From Arthrobacter pityocampae (GTDB taxonomy: Bacteria > Actinomycetota > Actinomycetes > Actinomycetales > Micrococcaceae), in the NCBI RefSeq assembly GCF_002927275.1, contig NZ_PRKW01000001.1:620001-684000 (forward strand): DNA of 64,000 nucleotides, read 5' to 3'. This document shows positions 10,401-18,400 of the stretch, one piece after another (the first letter of the stretch is position 1; each line of letters starts with the position of its first letter). A program made the position numbers and the translations under genes. Under the pieces are notes generated by a model. That model made no database searches and was not told where the DNA came from. It saw only the letters and a program-made list of their open reading frames with translations.

Positions 10401-10807
10401 CCCGACAGCAGCCTCGGTGCACGGGTGATGGCGGGGGTGCGACCCTCGGCCCTGGCCCGGCGGATGAGGTCGAAGGCGTAGGACGCCCAGGTGCGGGCGG
10501 GAGCCGTGCTGATGCTGCGGTCGAGGGTGGCGGTCAGCTCGTCCCGGAGCCGCGTCGAGGCCGCACGGGTGGGCCCGAGGAGGAGCAGCCCCTCCGGGAC
10601 CACGGCGCCCGACCCGATGCGGGCGACGGCGAGGTCGGTGAGCAGCGAGGACTTGCCGCTGCCCGGCGCGCCGAGGACAAGCACCTGCCCGGTCACGTCC
10701 GTCAGTGACCGCAGTACGGCGTCGTACCCCTCCTCGGGGGTCGGGGCAACCATGGACCTACCCCCACCGGGGGCCGCCGGCTGGGCGTCAGGGAGAGTGC
10801 TGGTCAT
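7445..10807 (-). CDS. adnA: AdnA subunit of the AdnAB helicase-nuclease
   Basis: Partner of AdnB, 1120 residues. Walker A is GAPGSGKS (46-53). The Walker B reads LVDDYQEANP near residue 262, with Asp where AdnB and UvrD have Glu, suggesting a weakened ATPase as known for AdnA-type motors. The C-terminal RecB-like nuclease has LGTLVHQ, GQIDRLE and VVDLKTGK (near 982), so nuclease residues look intact. Three cysteines close the protein (CRLPEVCPLC), but the earlier Cys expected in an Fe-S nuclease (usually ACPL) is Ser in LASPLSW. A repeated Ala/Asp/Gly linker lies at residues 369-402. Start is ATG 10807; adnA precedes adnB as in mycobacteria. Confidence 0.93.
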   Translation of the reverse strand: MTSTLPDAQPAAPGGGRSMVAPTPEEGYDAVLRSLTDVTGQVLVLGAPGSGKSSLLTDLAVARIGSGAVVPEGLLLLGPTRAASTRLRDELTATLDRSISTAPARTWASYAFDLIRRARAEGRTPAITRAPRLLSGAEQDLIIKELLSGHGRDGAPALDWPSGLALALPTRGFRQEIRDLFDRVSEYGVPAEDLAAWGERFDRPDWVAAAALYREYRDVLDLRMPEAFDPAGILTAAREILETDREFLDRERDRLQLILVDDYQEANPAIHALLGLIGAGNDVVITSCPDTVAQGFRGARPELTGRLSTLLRRGGGLTTVTLPGSLTLRGPLAGAWSNVAARIATPGISTAYRNLDGGSDAAPARGARPNDAPADGTDDAPADGTTADGPAMSAHVLDSAFHEQRFITQRVLEAHLFGERSLDDIAVIVRNGAQVSAVQRFLTAQGIAVNVPAAETAIREEPAVRPLLELFAVVVGRAELDTELCISLLTSRIGGAGSLDLRRLRQILRRTELQEGGGRTSDELLSALFSAPEQIAALPSEGAPVRRLARMLDAGRSAAADPARDPETVLWALWSASGLAQQWSAAALSEGPSSTRADRDLDAMMALFHTAERFVEQMPGADPELFLDYILSQDIPMDTLTSRIARQASVSVLTPASAAGRHWPLVIVAGVQDGVWPNLRLRGELLGSGELRALLDYGESFRSNRDPVSLLQDIRFDELRTFSLAVSRATEELVCCAVSSQDEQPSPFLDVLDPLPPGTPVRPRTEVLRPVTLRALVAELRKFAQDPQASPALSREATRHLGRMAVLEPPVPGAHPAQWWGVLGMTSEDPVVPADQPIPVSPSKVESVLASPLSWFVSAAGGERTTDFARSLGTLVHQIAQDLPEATGDEYVRELERRWPQLGIKDTWEGRSDFRRAETMVRKLAAYVLSMRKDGRSLLATEVDFAVDLEVRLADAQRLVRLRGQIDRLEIDAEGRFVVVDLKTGKSSPAVADIPRHPQLAAYQTALAEGAQLGGQGGDGTPPADDAENATEAVTSEPTPPGGAALVQLGTKAKGVAVQVQPPVGQEDTWARTMIEDAAALMSAATFDTIHDPRRSGFGGSGCRLPEVCPLCEEGKQVTQ
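9654..9701 (-). repeat. 24-bp tandem duplication inside adnA
   Basis: Two near-identical 24-bp units (9654-9677 and 9678-9701, one mismatch near the end) encode a duplicated eight-residue linker of the form DDAPADGT. It falls between helicase motifs and probably sits on a surface loop. Confidence 0.8.
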
Positions 10808-10863
10808 GCGTCAAGACCATCACATGCCACGGACAAACGGGTGCATCGCAACGGACACCGGCC

Positions 10864-11247
10864 TCACCGACCCGCTGGTCGCAGGGACGCGCCGACGGCG
10901 TCGACGAGGGCCTGGTCCTCGGTCGTGGGCCACCAGCGGGCGGAGCGCAGATCCACGCGGTAGTCGCCCGGCCCGGTGCTCCCGCGGGGCACGGAGAGCG
11001 GGGTGCCTTCCGCGTCGTAGCGTGCACGGGCGCGCAGGGCCAGGCCGCGCGGCGGGAGGCCGCCGGCGCGCAGGACGCGCCACCAGGGGACGTCCCGGGT
11101 GCTCCGCGAGAGCGCCCGGCCCACCTGGCGGGGTCCGCCGCAGTCGAGGAGTTCGGCAATGTCCCCGTAGGTCAGCACCCGGCCCGCAGGGATCAGTTCG
11201 GTGACGGCGAGGACGGCGTCGCAGTAGTCGTCGGCCCGTCGATCCAT
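10864..11247 (-). CDS. Alkyltransferase-like protein (ATL), MGMT family without the active Cys
   Basis: 127-residue homologue of O6-methylguanine-DNA methyltransferase. The active-site motif PCHRV is PWWRV here (residues 54-58), with Trp55 in the place of the alkyl-accepting Cys. That change defines ATL proteins, which bind O6-alkylguanine and hand it to nucleotide excision repair instead of reversing it. The helix-turn-helix part (LTYGDIAELL...PRQVGRALS) is present. A TAGGGT hexamer ends 7 nt before the ATG. It lies beside adnAB and an exonuclease, consistent with a DNA-repair neighbourhood. Confidence 0.9.
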   Translation of the reverse strand: MDRRADDYCDAVLAVTELIPAGRVLTYGDIAELLDCGGPRQVGRALSRSTRDVPWWRVLRAGGLPPRGLALRARARYDAEGTPLSVPRGSTGPGDYRVDLRSARWWPTTEDQALVDAVGASLRPAGR

Positions 11248-11254
11248 GCCCTCC

Positions 11255-11260
11255 ACCCTA
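11255..11260 (-). promoter_or_regulatory. -10 hexamer TAGGGT of the ATL gene
   Basis: TAGGGT on the minus strand, 7 nt before the ATG at 11247; leaderless spacing. Confidence 0.5.
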
Positions 11261-11310
11261 GCCCGGCGGGCCGCGCGGGGCGGTGCGCCTATTTGGTCGG
11301 AGCCCGCCCG

Positions 11311-11316
11311 TACGGT
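11311..11316 (+). promoter_or_regulatory. -10 hexamer TACGGT of the exonuclease gene
   Basis: TACGGT followed by 6 nt and the ATG at 11323; leaderless spacing. Confidence 0.5.
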
Positions 11317-11322
11317 GGTGCC

Positions 11323-12201
11323 ATGACGAGCTGGCATGAAGGTCCGAGGGCCGGGTTCGACCTCGAGACGACGGGGCGCGATCCACTGACCGCGCGCATC
11401 GTCACCGCGACGATCGTCCTCGTCGACGGGAACGGCCGCGTGCTCGAGCATCATGAGTGGCTGGCCGATCCCGGCATCGACATCCCGGAGGGCGCGGCGG
11501 CGATCCACGGTGTCACGACGGCGCACGCCCGGGCGCACGGGCTGCCCGCCGGGGAGGTCGTCCACGGGATCTCGGCCGTCCTGGCGCGCCTCTTCGCGGC
11601 CGGCATCCCCGTGCTGGCTTTCAACGCCCGGTACGACTTCACGGTGCTGGCGCAGGAGGGGCACCGTCATGCTGTCCCGGTCCCGGCGCCCTGGCCCGTC
11701 ATCGACCCCTACGTCATGGACAAGCAGGCGGACCGGTACCGCCGCGGCAAGCGGACGCTGACGGCGATGTGCGAGCACTACTCCATCCCCTTCGAGAACG
11801 CCCACACCTCCGCCGCCGACGTCCTCGCGACACTCCGGGTCGGGGCGGTCCTCGCCGAACGGTTCGCGTTCCTGCGGCGCCCTGCCACGGACCTGCACGC
11901 CTCGCTCGTCGTCTGGGCCGACCGGCAGGCGGCGAACTTCGAGGAGTACCTCCGCCGGACGGAGCCCGACGCCGTCATCGAGCGGGCCTGGCCCGTGATC
12001 GGCGGCCCCGACCAGCAGGCAGCCGACCAGCAGACGGCGGGACAGCAGACGGCCCGGCAGCAGACAGCCGATCACCAGACGGCGGGACAGCAGGCATCCC
12101 GGCAGCAGGCAGCCGACCAGCCGGCGGCGGACCAGCAGGCAGCCGACCGGTCCCGGCCAACGGAGGACGCCTCGCGGCGCCCGGCCATCACCGTCCCGTG
12201 A
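11323..12201 (+). CDS. DEDDh-family 3'-5' exonuclease with a Gln-rich pentapeptide-repeat tail
   Basis: 292-residue exonuclease of the DnaQ/polymerase III epsilon fold. The catalytic residues are visible as Asp13 and Glu15 (GFDLETTG), Asp105 (FNARYDF), His161 and Asp166 (HTSAAD), so it should be an active DEDDh enzyme. The catalytic domain ends near residue 190. The tail holds nine tandem five-residue repeats (residues 231-275), then a short basic end. Similar stand-alone exonucleases ('3'-5' exonuclease' next to mgt-like genes) are common in Arthrobacter relatives; the precise substrate is unknown. It is convergent with hemL. Confidence 0.88.
   Translation: MTSWHEGPRAGFDLETTGRDPLTARIVTATIVLVDGNGRVLEHHEWLADPGIDIPEGAAAIHGVTTAHARAHGLPAGEVVHGISAVLARLFAAGIPVLAFNARYDFTVLAQEGHRHAVPVPAPWPVIDPYVMDKQADRYRRGKRTLTAMCEHYSIPFENAHTSAADVLATLRVGAVLAERFAFLRRPATDLHASLVVWADRQAANFEEYLRRTEPDAVIERAWPVIGGPDQQAADQQTAGQQTARQQTADHQTAGQQASRQQAADQPAADQQAADRSRPTEDASRRPAITVP
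12013..12147 (+). repeat. Nine tandem 15-bp repeats encoding QQxAx pentapeptides
   Basis: Nine in-frame copies of a 15-bp unit. The encoded series is QQAAD, QQTAG, QQTAR, QQTAD, HQTAG, QQASR, QQAAD, QPAAD, QQAAD. There are no indels between copies. It lies at the 3' end of the exonuclease gene. Confidence 0.95.
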
Positions 12202-12231
12202 GGCCGGGCATCGCTCTCCCGGACGGTACGG

Positions 12232-13572
12232 TCAGTCGACCGGCACGGCCTCCGCTGCCGCCCGCGCAGCCGCCGGAAGGGCCGCGTGGATGCGTTCCAT
12301 CGCGGCGTCGTCGTGCGCGGCGGAGAGAAACCACGCCTCGTACACGGACGGCGGGAGGTACACACCGGAGTCGAGCATGGAGTGGAAGAACGGCCCGTAG
12401 CGGAACGCCTCCTGACCCTGCGCGTCGGCGTAGTTCCACACGCCGTGCTCGGCGGTGCCGAACGCGACGCTGAAGAGGTTCCCGGCCCGCTGGATGGAGT
12501 GGTCCACGCCGGCCTTCGCGAGTTCGGCGGTGAGGGCGTCGCTGACCTCGAGCGAGCGCGCATCGACGCGGCGGTAGACGTCGTCGGTCGCGGCGGTCAG
12601 GGTGGCGACGCCCGCCGCCATGGCGATCGGGTTCCCGGACAGGGTGCCCGCCTGGTAGACGGGGCCGATCGGCGCGAGGTAGTTCATCACGTCCGCGCGC
12701 CCTCCGAGCGCCGCCGCCGGGATGCCGCCGCCGATGACCTTCCCGAAGGTCAGCAGGTCCGGCGTCCACGGGTGCTCGGCGTCGTCGGCGCCGCCCGTGA
12801 GCTTCCAGTACCCGCCCGGGTGGGTGCGGAACCCGGTCATGACCTCGTCGACGATGAACAGCGCGCCGTGCTCGGAGGTGATGCGGCTGAGGAAGGCGTT
12901 GAATCCTGGCGCCGGCGTCACGACGCCCATGTTCGCGGGGGCGGCTTCCGTGATGACGGCGGCGATGTGCTCGCCGTGCGTGCGGAAGGCCTCCTCGACG
13001 GCCTCGACGTCGTTGTACGGCAGCACGAGCGTCTCCGCCGTCGTCGCCTCCGTGACGCCCGCGGAGCCGGGCAGCGCCAGGGTGGCGACGCCCGATCCGG
13101 CGGCGGCGAGGAGGCTGTCCACGTGCCCGTGGTAGCAGCCGGCGAACTTGACGATCAGGTTGCGGGAGGTGAAGCCCCGGGCGAGCCGGACGGCGGTCAT
13201 GGTCGCCTCGGTCCCGGTGGACACCATGCGCAGCAGCTCGACGGCGGGGACGCGCTCCTTCACGAGCTGCGCGAGGTCGGCCTCGGCGGGCGTCGAGGCG
13301 CCGAAGGTCAGGCCGTGGTCGACGGCGCGGTGCACGGCCGCGATGACGTCCGGGTGGGAGTGGCCGAGCAGGGCGGGGCCCCACGAGCAGACGAGGTCCA
13401 CGTACTGCTTGCCGTCGGCGTCGGTGACGTAGGCGCCGTGCGCGTCGACGAGGAAGCGCGGGGTCCCGCCGACCGAGCCGAAGGCGCGGACGGGCGAGTT
13501 GACGCCCCCGGGCATGAGGGCCCGGGCGCGCTGGTAGAGGTCCTCGGACGTGGTCGCTGCTGGTGTCGTCAT
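12232..13572 (-). CDS. hemL: Glutamate-1-semialdehyde 2,1-aminomutase
   Basis: PLP enzyme (446 residues) that converts glutamate-1-semialdehyde, made by HemA, into 5-aminolevulinate. The PLP lysine is Lys278 in [11 protein letters not shown]. Other family blocks are [12 protein letters not shown] near the N-terminus, STGTEATM (119-126) and [11 protein letters not shown]. The length is typical. It is the last gene of the minus-strand heme cluster, 26 nt after the hemB stop. Together with hemA on the other strand it supplies the C5 route to tetrapyrroles. Confidence 0.97.
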   Translation of the reverse strand: MTTPAATTSEDLYQRARALMPGGVNSPVRAFGSVGGTPRFLVDAHGAYVTDADGKQYVDLVCSWGPALLGHSHPDVIAAVHRAVDHGLTFGASTPAEADLAQLVKERVPAVELLRMVSTGTEATMTAVRLARGFTSRNLIVKFAGCYHGHVDSLLAAAGSGVATLALPGSAGVTEATTAETLVLPYNDVEAVEEAFRTHGEHIAAVITEAAPANMGVVTPAPGFNAFLSRITSEHGALFIVDEVMTGFRTHPGGYWKLTGGADDAEHPWTPDLLTFGKVIGGGIPAAALGGRADVMNYLAPIGPVYQAGTLSGNPIAMAAGVATLTAATDDVYRRVDARSLEVSDALTAELAKAGVDHSIQRAGNLFSVAFGTAEHGVWNYADAQGQEAFRYGPFFHSMLDSGVYLPPSVYEAWFLSAAHDDAAMERIHAALPAAARAAAEAVPVD

Positions 13573-13598
13573 CGGTGCGGTTCCTTCGCTGTGGGAGT

Positions 13599-14585
13599 TC
13601 AGTGGGCGGACTCGTCGAGCCAGAGTGCGAGCTCGGAGGCCCAGTAGGTGAGGATCATCTGGGCGCCGGCCCGCTTGATCCCGAGGACGGATTCCTCGAT
13701 GGCGCGGCGGCGGTCGATCCAGCCGTTCGCGGCGGCGGCCTCGATCATCGCGTACTCACCCGAGATCTGGTACGCCGCGACGGGCACGGGCGACATGGCG
13801 GCGACGTCGGCGAGGACGTCCAGGTAGCTCATGGCGGGCTTGACCATCACCATGTCGGCGCCCTCCTCGATGTCGAGTTCGACCTCGAGGATCGCCTCCC
13901 GGCGGTTGGACGCATCCATCTGGTAGGTCCGGCGGTCCCCGACGAGCTGGGAGTCGACGGCCTCGCGGAACGGGCCATAGAAGGCGGAGGCGTACTTGGC
14001 GGCGTAGGCGAGCACCACGGTGTCCTGGTGTCCGGCCTCGTCGAGTGCCTGGCGGATGACGGCGACCTGCCCGTCCATCATCCCGGAGGGGCCGAGCACG
14101 TGTGCGCCGGCCCGGGCCTGCTCCACGGCCATCTGCGCGTACAACGCCAGCGTCGCGTCGTTGTCCACCGAGCCGTCGGAGGCGAGGACGCCGCAGTGGC
14201 CGTGGTCGGTGAACTCGTCCAGGCAGACGTCGCTCATGACGACGAGGGAGTCGCCAACCTCGGAGCGGACGTCGGCGATCGCACGGTTGAGGACGCCGTC
14301 CGGGTCGATGCCCGCGCTGCCGGTCGCGTCGCGGTGCTCGGGGATGCCGAACAGCATGATGCCGCCCACACCGCGCTCCACCGCCTCCGCGGCCGCGCGC
14401 TTGAGGGAGTCCGTGGTGTGCTGCACGACGCCGGGCATGGAGGAGATGGGCGAGGGCTCACCGAGGCCCTCCCGGATGAAGGCCGGCAGGATCAGCTCGG
14501 ACGGGTGGACGCGGTACTCGGCGACCATGCGCCGCAGGGCGGGGGTCGAGCGCAGCCTCCGGGGCCGGTGCTGGGGGAAACTCAT
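13599..14585 (-). CDS. hemB: Delta-aminolevulinic acid dehydratase (porphobilinogen synthase)
   Basis: Condenses two 5-aminolevulinate molecules to porphobilinogen; 328 residues. The Schiff-base lysines are Lys197 ([14 protein letters not shown]) and Lys249 ([12 protein letters not shown]). The metal region reads [14 protein letters not shown]: Cys121 and Cys131 are kept, while the middle ligand of the three-Cys zinc site is Asp123, a mixed pattern known in actinobacteria. The ATG overlaps the hemD stop as ATGA, so it is translationally coupled to hemD. Confidence 0.97.
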   Translation of the reverse strand: MSFPQHRPRRLRSTPALRRMVAEYRVHPSELILPAFIREGLGEPSPISSMPGVVQHTTDSLKRAAAEAVERGVGGIMLFGIPEHRDATGSAGIDPDGVLNRAIADVRSEVGDSLVVMSDVCLDEFTDHGHCGVLASDGSVDNDATLALYAQMAVEQARAGAHVLGPSGMMDGQVAVIRQALDEAGHQDTVVLAYAAKYASAFYGPFREAVDSQLVGDRRTYQMDASNRREAILEVELDIEEGADMVMVKPAMSYLDVLADVAAMSPVPVAAYQISGEYAMIEAAAANGWIDRRRAIEESVLGIKRAGAQMILTYWASELALWLDESAH

Positions 14586-15457
14586 GGCGTATCTCCGTTC
14601 GATCGTGCGGCATGCGAGCTGGGGGCGTCGTCCCGGGCGAAGGCATCGAGCGCCGCCCGGGCGATGCCCTCCGGCGTGGGTTCTGCGGCCGTGGCCGCCG
14701 GCACCCACCCCAGGGAGCGGAGCGCTGCGGCCGTCGTGGGTCCGATGGCGACCGCACGGAACGACAGCGGGCCGACGCCCAGCCTGTCATGGAACTGCCG
14801 GACCGCGCTCGGCGCGGGAAAGACGACGGCGGGCTGGACACCGCCGGAGGCACGACGCACGAGATCCCGGAGGGACAGCACGGGCGGTCGCGGCCCGTGC
14901 TCCTCGACGCCGGGGACCCGCCGCGCGGGGTGCGCCGGGAAGGGCACCGTGCGGTAGGCCTCGACGCGGTGGACGGCGTGACCCGAGGCCGTCAGCCCGG
15001 CGCGGAGGTCGTCCGGGGCGAGGTCGGCCTGCGGCAGGAGCACCGCCGCGGGGCCGCCCGGGAACGCGGTCAGGAGTCCGGCCGAGGACGCCTCCTCGGG
15101 GACCAGATCGACGACGACGCCCGCCTCCGCCAGCGTCCGCGCGGTCGCGGCGCCGACCGCAGCGACCCGCACTCCCCCGCGGCGGACGAGGCCGGCGAGC
15201 GAGGCACCCTCCGCGCCCGCGATCATGCCGAGGGCCTGGACGGCGTTGGCGCTGGTCACCACGAGCCAGGCGTACCGGCCCTGCCCGAGATCTTGCAGCG
15301 CGCGGGCGAAGGCGGCGGGGTCGGCGGGGAGCTCCGTGTCCGTGAGCGGCAGGGCGTGGACCGTCATGCCGTGGGCGCGAAGGGCGTCACCGATCCGGAC
15401 GGTGCGCGCCGGGTGTCGAAGGACCACCACCGGGTGCTCCCCCGCCAAGCCGTCCAT
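14582..15457 (-). CDS. hemD: Uroporphyrinogen-III synthase
   Basis: Closes hydroxymethylbilane to uroporphyrinogen III, with inversion of ring D. 291 residues in the usual two-lobe arrangement; the family is poorly conserved, but the block [12 protein letters not shown] (near 64-75) and the late [14 protein letters not shown] are recognisable. The assignment is greatly strengthened by position: 6 nt after the hemC stop and overlapping hemB. Start ATG 15457. Confidence 0.93.
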   Translation of the reverse strand: MDGLAGEHPVVVLRHPARTVRIGDALRAHGMTVHALPLTDTELPADPAAFARALQDLGQGRYAWLVVTSANAVQALGMIAGAEGASLAGLVRRGGVRVAAVGAATARTLAEAGVVVDLVPEEASSAGLLTAFPGGPAAVLLPQADLAPDDLRAGLTASGHAVHRVEAYRTVPFPAHPARRVPGVEEHGPRPPVLSLRDLVRRASGGVQPAVVFPAPSAVRQFHDRLGVGPLSFRAVAIGPTTAAALRSLGWVPAATAAEPTPEGIARAALDAFARDDAPSSHAARSNGDTP

Positions 15458-15463
15458 GCGTGC

Positions 15464-16411
15464 CTACCCGTTCAGGGGCGCGATGTCGGCCGCACCGGCG
15501 GCGAGCAGCTCCTCGGCGAGGTCCAGGCCGAGCTGCGCGGCGGCGACGGCGTCCGTAGCCGGTGCCGAGCGCGTCAGGCGGATCATCGACCGGCCGTCCG
15601 TGCTGCACACCACGGCCTCGAGGGCGAGGATGTTGCCCTGCAGCCGGGCCAGGGCGCCGATGGGCGCCGCGCAGCCTGCCTCCAGCTGGAGGAGGACGGC
15701 ACGTTCGGCCGTCACCGCGAGCCGTGTGGGCAGGTGGTCGTAGGCGGCCAGCGCCTCGCGCACCCCGGGCGTCGCCTCGCTCTCGCGGCACTCGATGGCG
15801 AGGGCCCCCTGACCGGCTGCGGGCAGCATGACGTCCGGGTCGATCAGCTCGGTGATGGCCGCCTCGCGCCCGAGCCGCCGCAGTCCTGCCGCGGCGAGGA
15901 CGACGGCGTCGAGGTCACCGGGTGCCCCGGGGACGAGTCCGGCGACGCGCCCGAGCCGCGTGTCCACGTTGCCGCGGATGTCCACGACGTCGAGCCCAGG
16001 ACGTGCGGAACGCAGCTGGGCGGCCCGGCGCGGGGATCCCGTGCCCACCCGCGCGCCGTCCGGGAGCGTGGCCAGCGTGAGGCTGTCCCGGGCGCAGAGG
16101 GCGTCGCGGACGTCCTCGCGCTCGGGCACGGACGCCACGGTCAGTCCGGGGGCGGGCAGGGTGGGGAGGTCCTTGAGCGAGTGCACGGCGACGTCGCACC
16201 GCTCCTCGAGGAGGGCGTCACGGAGGGCCGCCACGAAGACGCCGGTGCCGCCGATCTGGGAGAGCGAACCCTTGAGGACGTCCCCCTCGGTCCGGACCCG
16301 CACGAGCTCGTACGGCAGGCGGGCGAGTTCGGAGACCCGCTCCGCCACCGTCGTCGTCTGCGTCATCGCGAGGGCGCTGCCCCGCGTGCCCACCCTGATG
16401 CCTGCGCTCAT
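15464..16411 (-). CDS. hemC: Hydroxymethylbilane synthase (porphobilinogen deaminase)
   Basis: Polymerises four porphobilinogens into hydroxymethylbilane; 315 residues. The dipyrromethane cofactor is attached to Cys247 in LEAGCAAPIGA. Other signatures are RVGTRGSALAMTQ at the N-terminus, VHSLKDLP (77-83) and RVGTGSPRR. The ATG at 16411 overlaps the hemH stop as ATGA; the much longer upstream frame is antisense-like noise inside hemH. Confidence 0.97.
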   Translation of the reverse strand: MSAGIRVGTRGSALAMTQTTTVAERVSELARLPYELVRVRTEGDVLKGSLSQIGGTGVFVAALRDALLEERCDVAVHSLKDLPTLPAPGLTVASVPEREDVRDALCARDSLTLATLPDGARVGTGSPRRAAQLRSARPGLDVVDIRGNVDTRLGRVAGLVPGAPGDLDAVVLAAAGLRRLGREAAITELIDPDVMLPAAGQGALAIECRESEATPGVREALAAYDHLPTRLAVTAERAVLLQLEAGCAAPIGALARLQGNILALEAVVCSTDGRSMIRLTRSAPATDAVAAAQLGLDLAEELLAAGAADIAPLNG

Positions 16412-17616
16412 ACCGTGCCGGGGTTGGGCAGCGGCGTGCCCACGGTGGAGTCGACGGCCGCGACCGTCGGCTTCTCCCCGCGGCGGTTCGCGCAGCAGTT
16501 CGGCCGGCACACGTCGAACCAGGGCCCGAGGGCCGTGGCGGACGGACGGTCCGCGATGTTGTTGTCGACGGTGCGCTCGAGGACCAGGTCCACGAGGCCC
16601 TCGACGAACTTCCGGTGGGTGCCCGGCGTCGGCACGCGGTCGGCGACGATCCCGAGCTCGCCGCAGGTCTCCAGAGCCTCGGTGTCGAGGTCCCAGGCCA
16701 CCTCCATGTGATCGGAGACGAAGCCGAGGGGGACGATCACGACGCCGCGCGTGCCGGCCGCGTGGCGGTCGCGGAGGGCATCGCTGATGTCCGGTTCGAG
16801 CCACGGGATGTGCGGGGCCCCCGAGCGGGACTGGTAGACCAGGGACCACTCGACGCCGGCGGCCTCGGGGATCCTGTCGAGCACGGCCTGCGCCGTTGCG
16901 AGGTGCTGCGCCACGTAGGCGCCGTCCTCGTAGGCCGGCCCGCCGTCGGCGTCGCGGGGCCCGGCGGCCTCGGCGTCACCCATCGGGATGGAGTGGGTGG
17001 AGAACATGATGTGCACGGGCGCCTCCGGGGTGCCCTGCTCGGCAAGCCCGGCACGGACCGTGGCCAGGCCGTTGGTCACGCCCTCGACGAAGGGTTCCAC
17101 GAACCCGGGGTGGTCGAAGTACTGGCGGACCTTGTCCACCTCGAGCCGGCCCTCGAGCCCGGTCTTCACGAGCGCCATGCCGAGGTCCTCGCGGTACTGG
17201 CGGCAGCTCGAGTAGCAGGAGTAGGCGCTCGTGGTCACGGCGAGCACCCTGCGGTGCCCGGCGTCGTACGCCTCCTGCAGGGTGTCGGCGATGAAGGGCT
17301 CCCAGTTGCGGTTGCCCCAGAAGACGGGCAGGTCGATGCCGCGACGGCGGAACTCGGCCTCGAGGGCGGCCCGGAGGGCCCGGTTCTGGCTGTTGATGGG
17401 GCTCACCCCGCCGAATGCACGGTAATGATGCGAGACCTCCTCCAGGCGCTCGTCGGGGATGCCGCGGCCGCGGGTCACGTTCCGCAGGAAGGGGATGACG
17501 TCGTCCTGCCCCTCCGGTCCGCCGAAGGAGGCGAGCACGACGGCGTCGTACGCCTTCGGGGCCATCCGGCCGTTCTCATCGACCCCGTCCAGGGGGTTGA
17601 ATGCCTGTGTCGTCAC
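16408..17616 (-). CDS. hemH: Coproporphyrin III ferrochelatase (CpfC)
   Basis: 402-residue ferrochelatase. In a pathway that contains HemQ, it should insert iron into coproporphyrin III rather than protoporphyrin IX. The catalytic His is probably His208 (MFSTHSIPMGD). Cys134 and Cys138 (YSCYSSC) and the C-terminal Cys370, 374 and 375 (CRPNCC) resemble the cysteine set that holds a [2Fe-2S] cluster in actinobacterial ferrochelatases. Its GTG start overlaps the hemQ stop as GTGA. An acidic/neutral tail of about 20 residues follows the Cys cluster. Confidence 0.95.
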   Translation of the reverse strand: MTTQAFNPLDGVDENGRMAPKAYDAVVLASFGGPEGQDDVIPFLRNVTRGRGIPDERLEEVSHHYRAFGGVSPINSQNRALRAALEAEFRRRGIDLPVFWGNRNWEPFIADTLQEAYDAGHRRVLAVTTSAYSCYSSCRQYREDLGMALVKTGLEGRLEVDKVRQYFDHPGFVEPFVEGVTNGLATVRAGLAEQGTPEAPVHIMFSTHSIPMGDAEAAGPRDADGGPAYEDGAYVAQHLATAQAVLDRIPEAAGVEWSLVYQSRSGAPHIPWLEPDISDALRDRHAAGTRGVVIVPLGFVSDHMEVAWDLDTEALETCGELGIVADRVPTPGTHRKFVEGLVDLVLERTVDNNIADRPSATALGPWFDVCRPNCCANRRGEKPTVAAVDSTVGTPLPNPGTV

Positions 17617-18329
17617 TGGAGCACCTCTGCAATCTCGTCATGGCTGATCCGCCGGCCGGTATAGAACGGCACTTCCTCGCGGACGTGGCGCCGCGCTTCG
17701 GTCTCCCGGAGATACCGCATGAGGTCCACGAGGTCCACGAGCTCGGGGGCTTCGAGTGCCAGGACCCATTCGTAGTCGTTGAGGGCGAAGGATGACACCG
17801 TGTTGGAGATCACCTGCGGGTACTTCCGCCCCTTCAGGCCGTGGTCCATGAGCATCTCGCGGCGCTCGTCCGTGGGCAGGATGTACCACTCGTAGGAGCG
17901 CACGAACGGGTACACGCAGACCCATTCAGCCGGTGCGACCCCACGGGAGAACGCCGGGCTGTGGGACTTGGAGAACTCTGCGTCGCGGTGGACGCCCATC
18001 GCCGACCACGCCACCGTCGTCTCGGCGAAAGCATCGGTGCGGCGCAGCTTGCGGACCGCGGCCTGGAGGTCCTCGGGGCGTGGGCCGTGCAGCCAGACCA
18101 TCACGTCGGCGTCGGCGCGCATGCCGGAGACGTCGTAGAACCCGCGCAGGACGACGCCGTCCTGCTCGAGATCGGAGAGGACATCCGACAGGGAGTGCGC
18201 GCCCGAGGCCGTGGTCGCGGAGCCCCGCCGGAAGACGGTCCAGAGGGTGTAGAACAGCTCAGCGGGGGCGTCGGCGCCCTCCTCGGTCGGCTGTGGAGCG
18301 TGGGTGGGGGTACCGGTGTGCTCAGTCAT
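17613..18329 (-). CDS. hemQ: Coproheme decarboxylase (HemQ/ChdC)
   Basis: Last enzyme of the coproporphyrin-dependent heme pathway: it oxidatively decarboxylates two propionates of coproheme to give heme b, using peroxide. 238 residues, chlorite-dismutase fold. The reactive Tyr is probably Tyr140 (CVYPFVRSYEWY) and the proximal heme ligand His163 (EMLMDHGLKGRKY). ATG 18329 is preceded by a CAGACT hexamer at leaderless spacing, and a perfect inverted repeat lies about 45 nt upstream. The gene can therefore be transcribed from its own promoter as well as from hemE. Confidence 0.95.
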   Translation of the reverse strand: MTEHTGTPTHAPQPTEEGADAPAELFYTLWTVFRRGSATTASGAHSLSDVLSDLEQDGVVLRGFYDVSGMRADADVMVWLHGPRPEDLQAAVRKLRRTDAFAETTVAWSAMGVHRDAEFSKSHSPAFSRGVAPAEWVCVYPFVRSYEWYILPTDERREMLMDHGLKGRKYPQVISNTVSSFALNDYEWVLALEAPELVDLVDLMRYLRETEARRHVREEVPFYTGRRISHDEIAEVLQ

Positions 18330-18335
18330 GGTTCT

Positions 18336-18341
18336 AGTCTG
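18336..18341 (-). promoter_or_regulatory. Possible -10 hexamer CAGACT of hemQ
   Basis: CAGACT on the minus strand ends 6 nt before the hemQ ATG. The first base departs from TAnnnT, so this is weaker than other cases in the window. Confidence 0.35.
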
Positions 18342-18371
18342 CCCCTGCCCGCAGGTGAACCGAAATCGTTT

Positions 18372-18392
18372 TCTTCTACCAAACGTAGAAGA
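18372..18392. promoter_or_regulatory. Perfect 8-bp inverted repeat between hemY and hemQ, operator candidate
   Basis: TCTTCTAC (18372-18379), 5-nt spacer CAAAC, then GTAGAAGA (18385-18392). It is AT-richer than its surroundings, sits 9 nt after the hemY stop and upstream of the presumed hemQ promoter. There is no U-tract, so a protein-binding site is more likely than a terminator. The CTAC/GTAG half-sites loosely resemble BlaI/CopY-type operators; the regulator is not known. Confidence 0.5.
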
Positions 18393-18400
18393 GACGAAGG

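Noticed and set aside
18372-18392. Rho-independent terminator of hemY
   Set aside because: No U-tract, AT-rich 8-bp stem and close to the hemQ promoter; an operator fits better.
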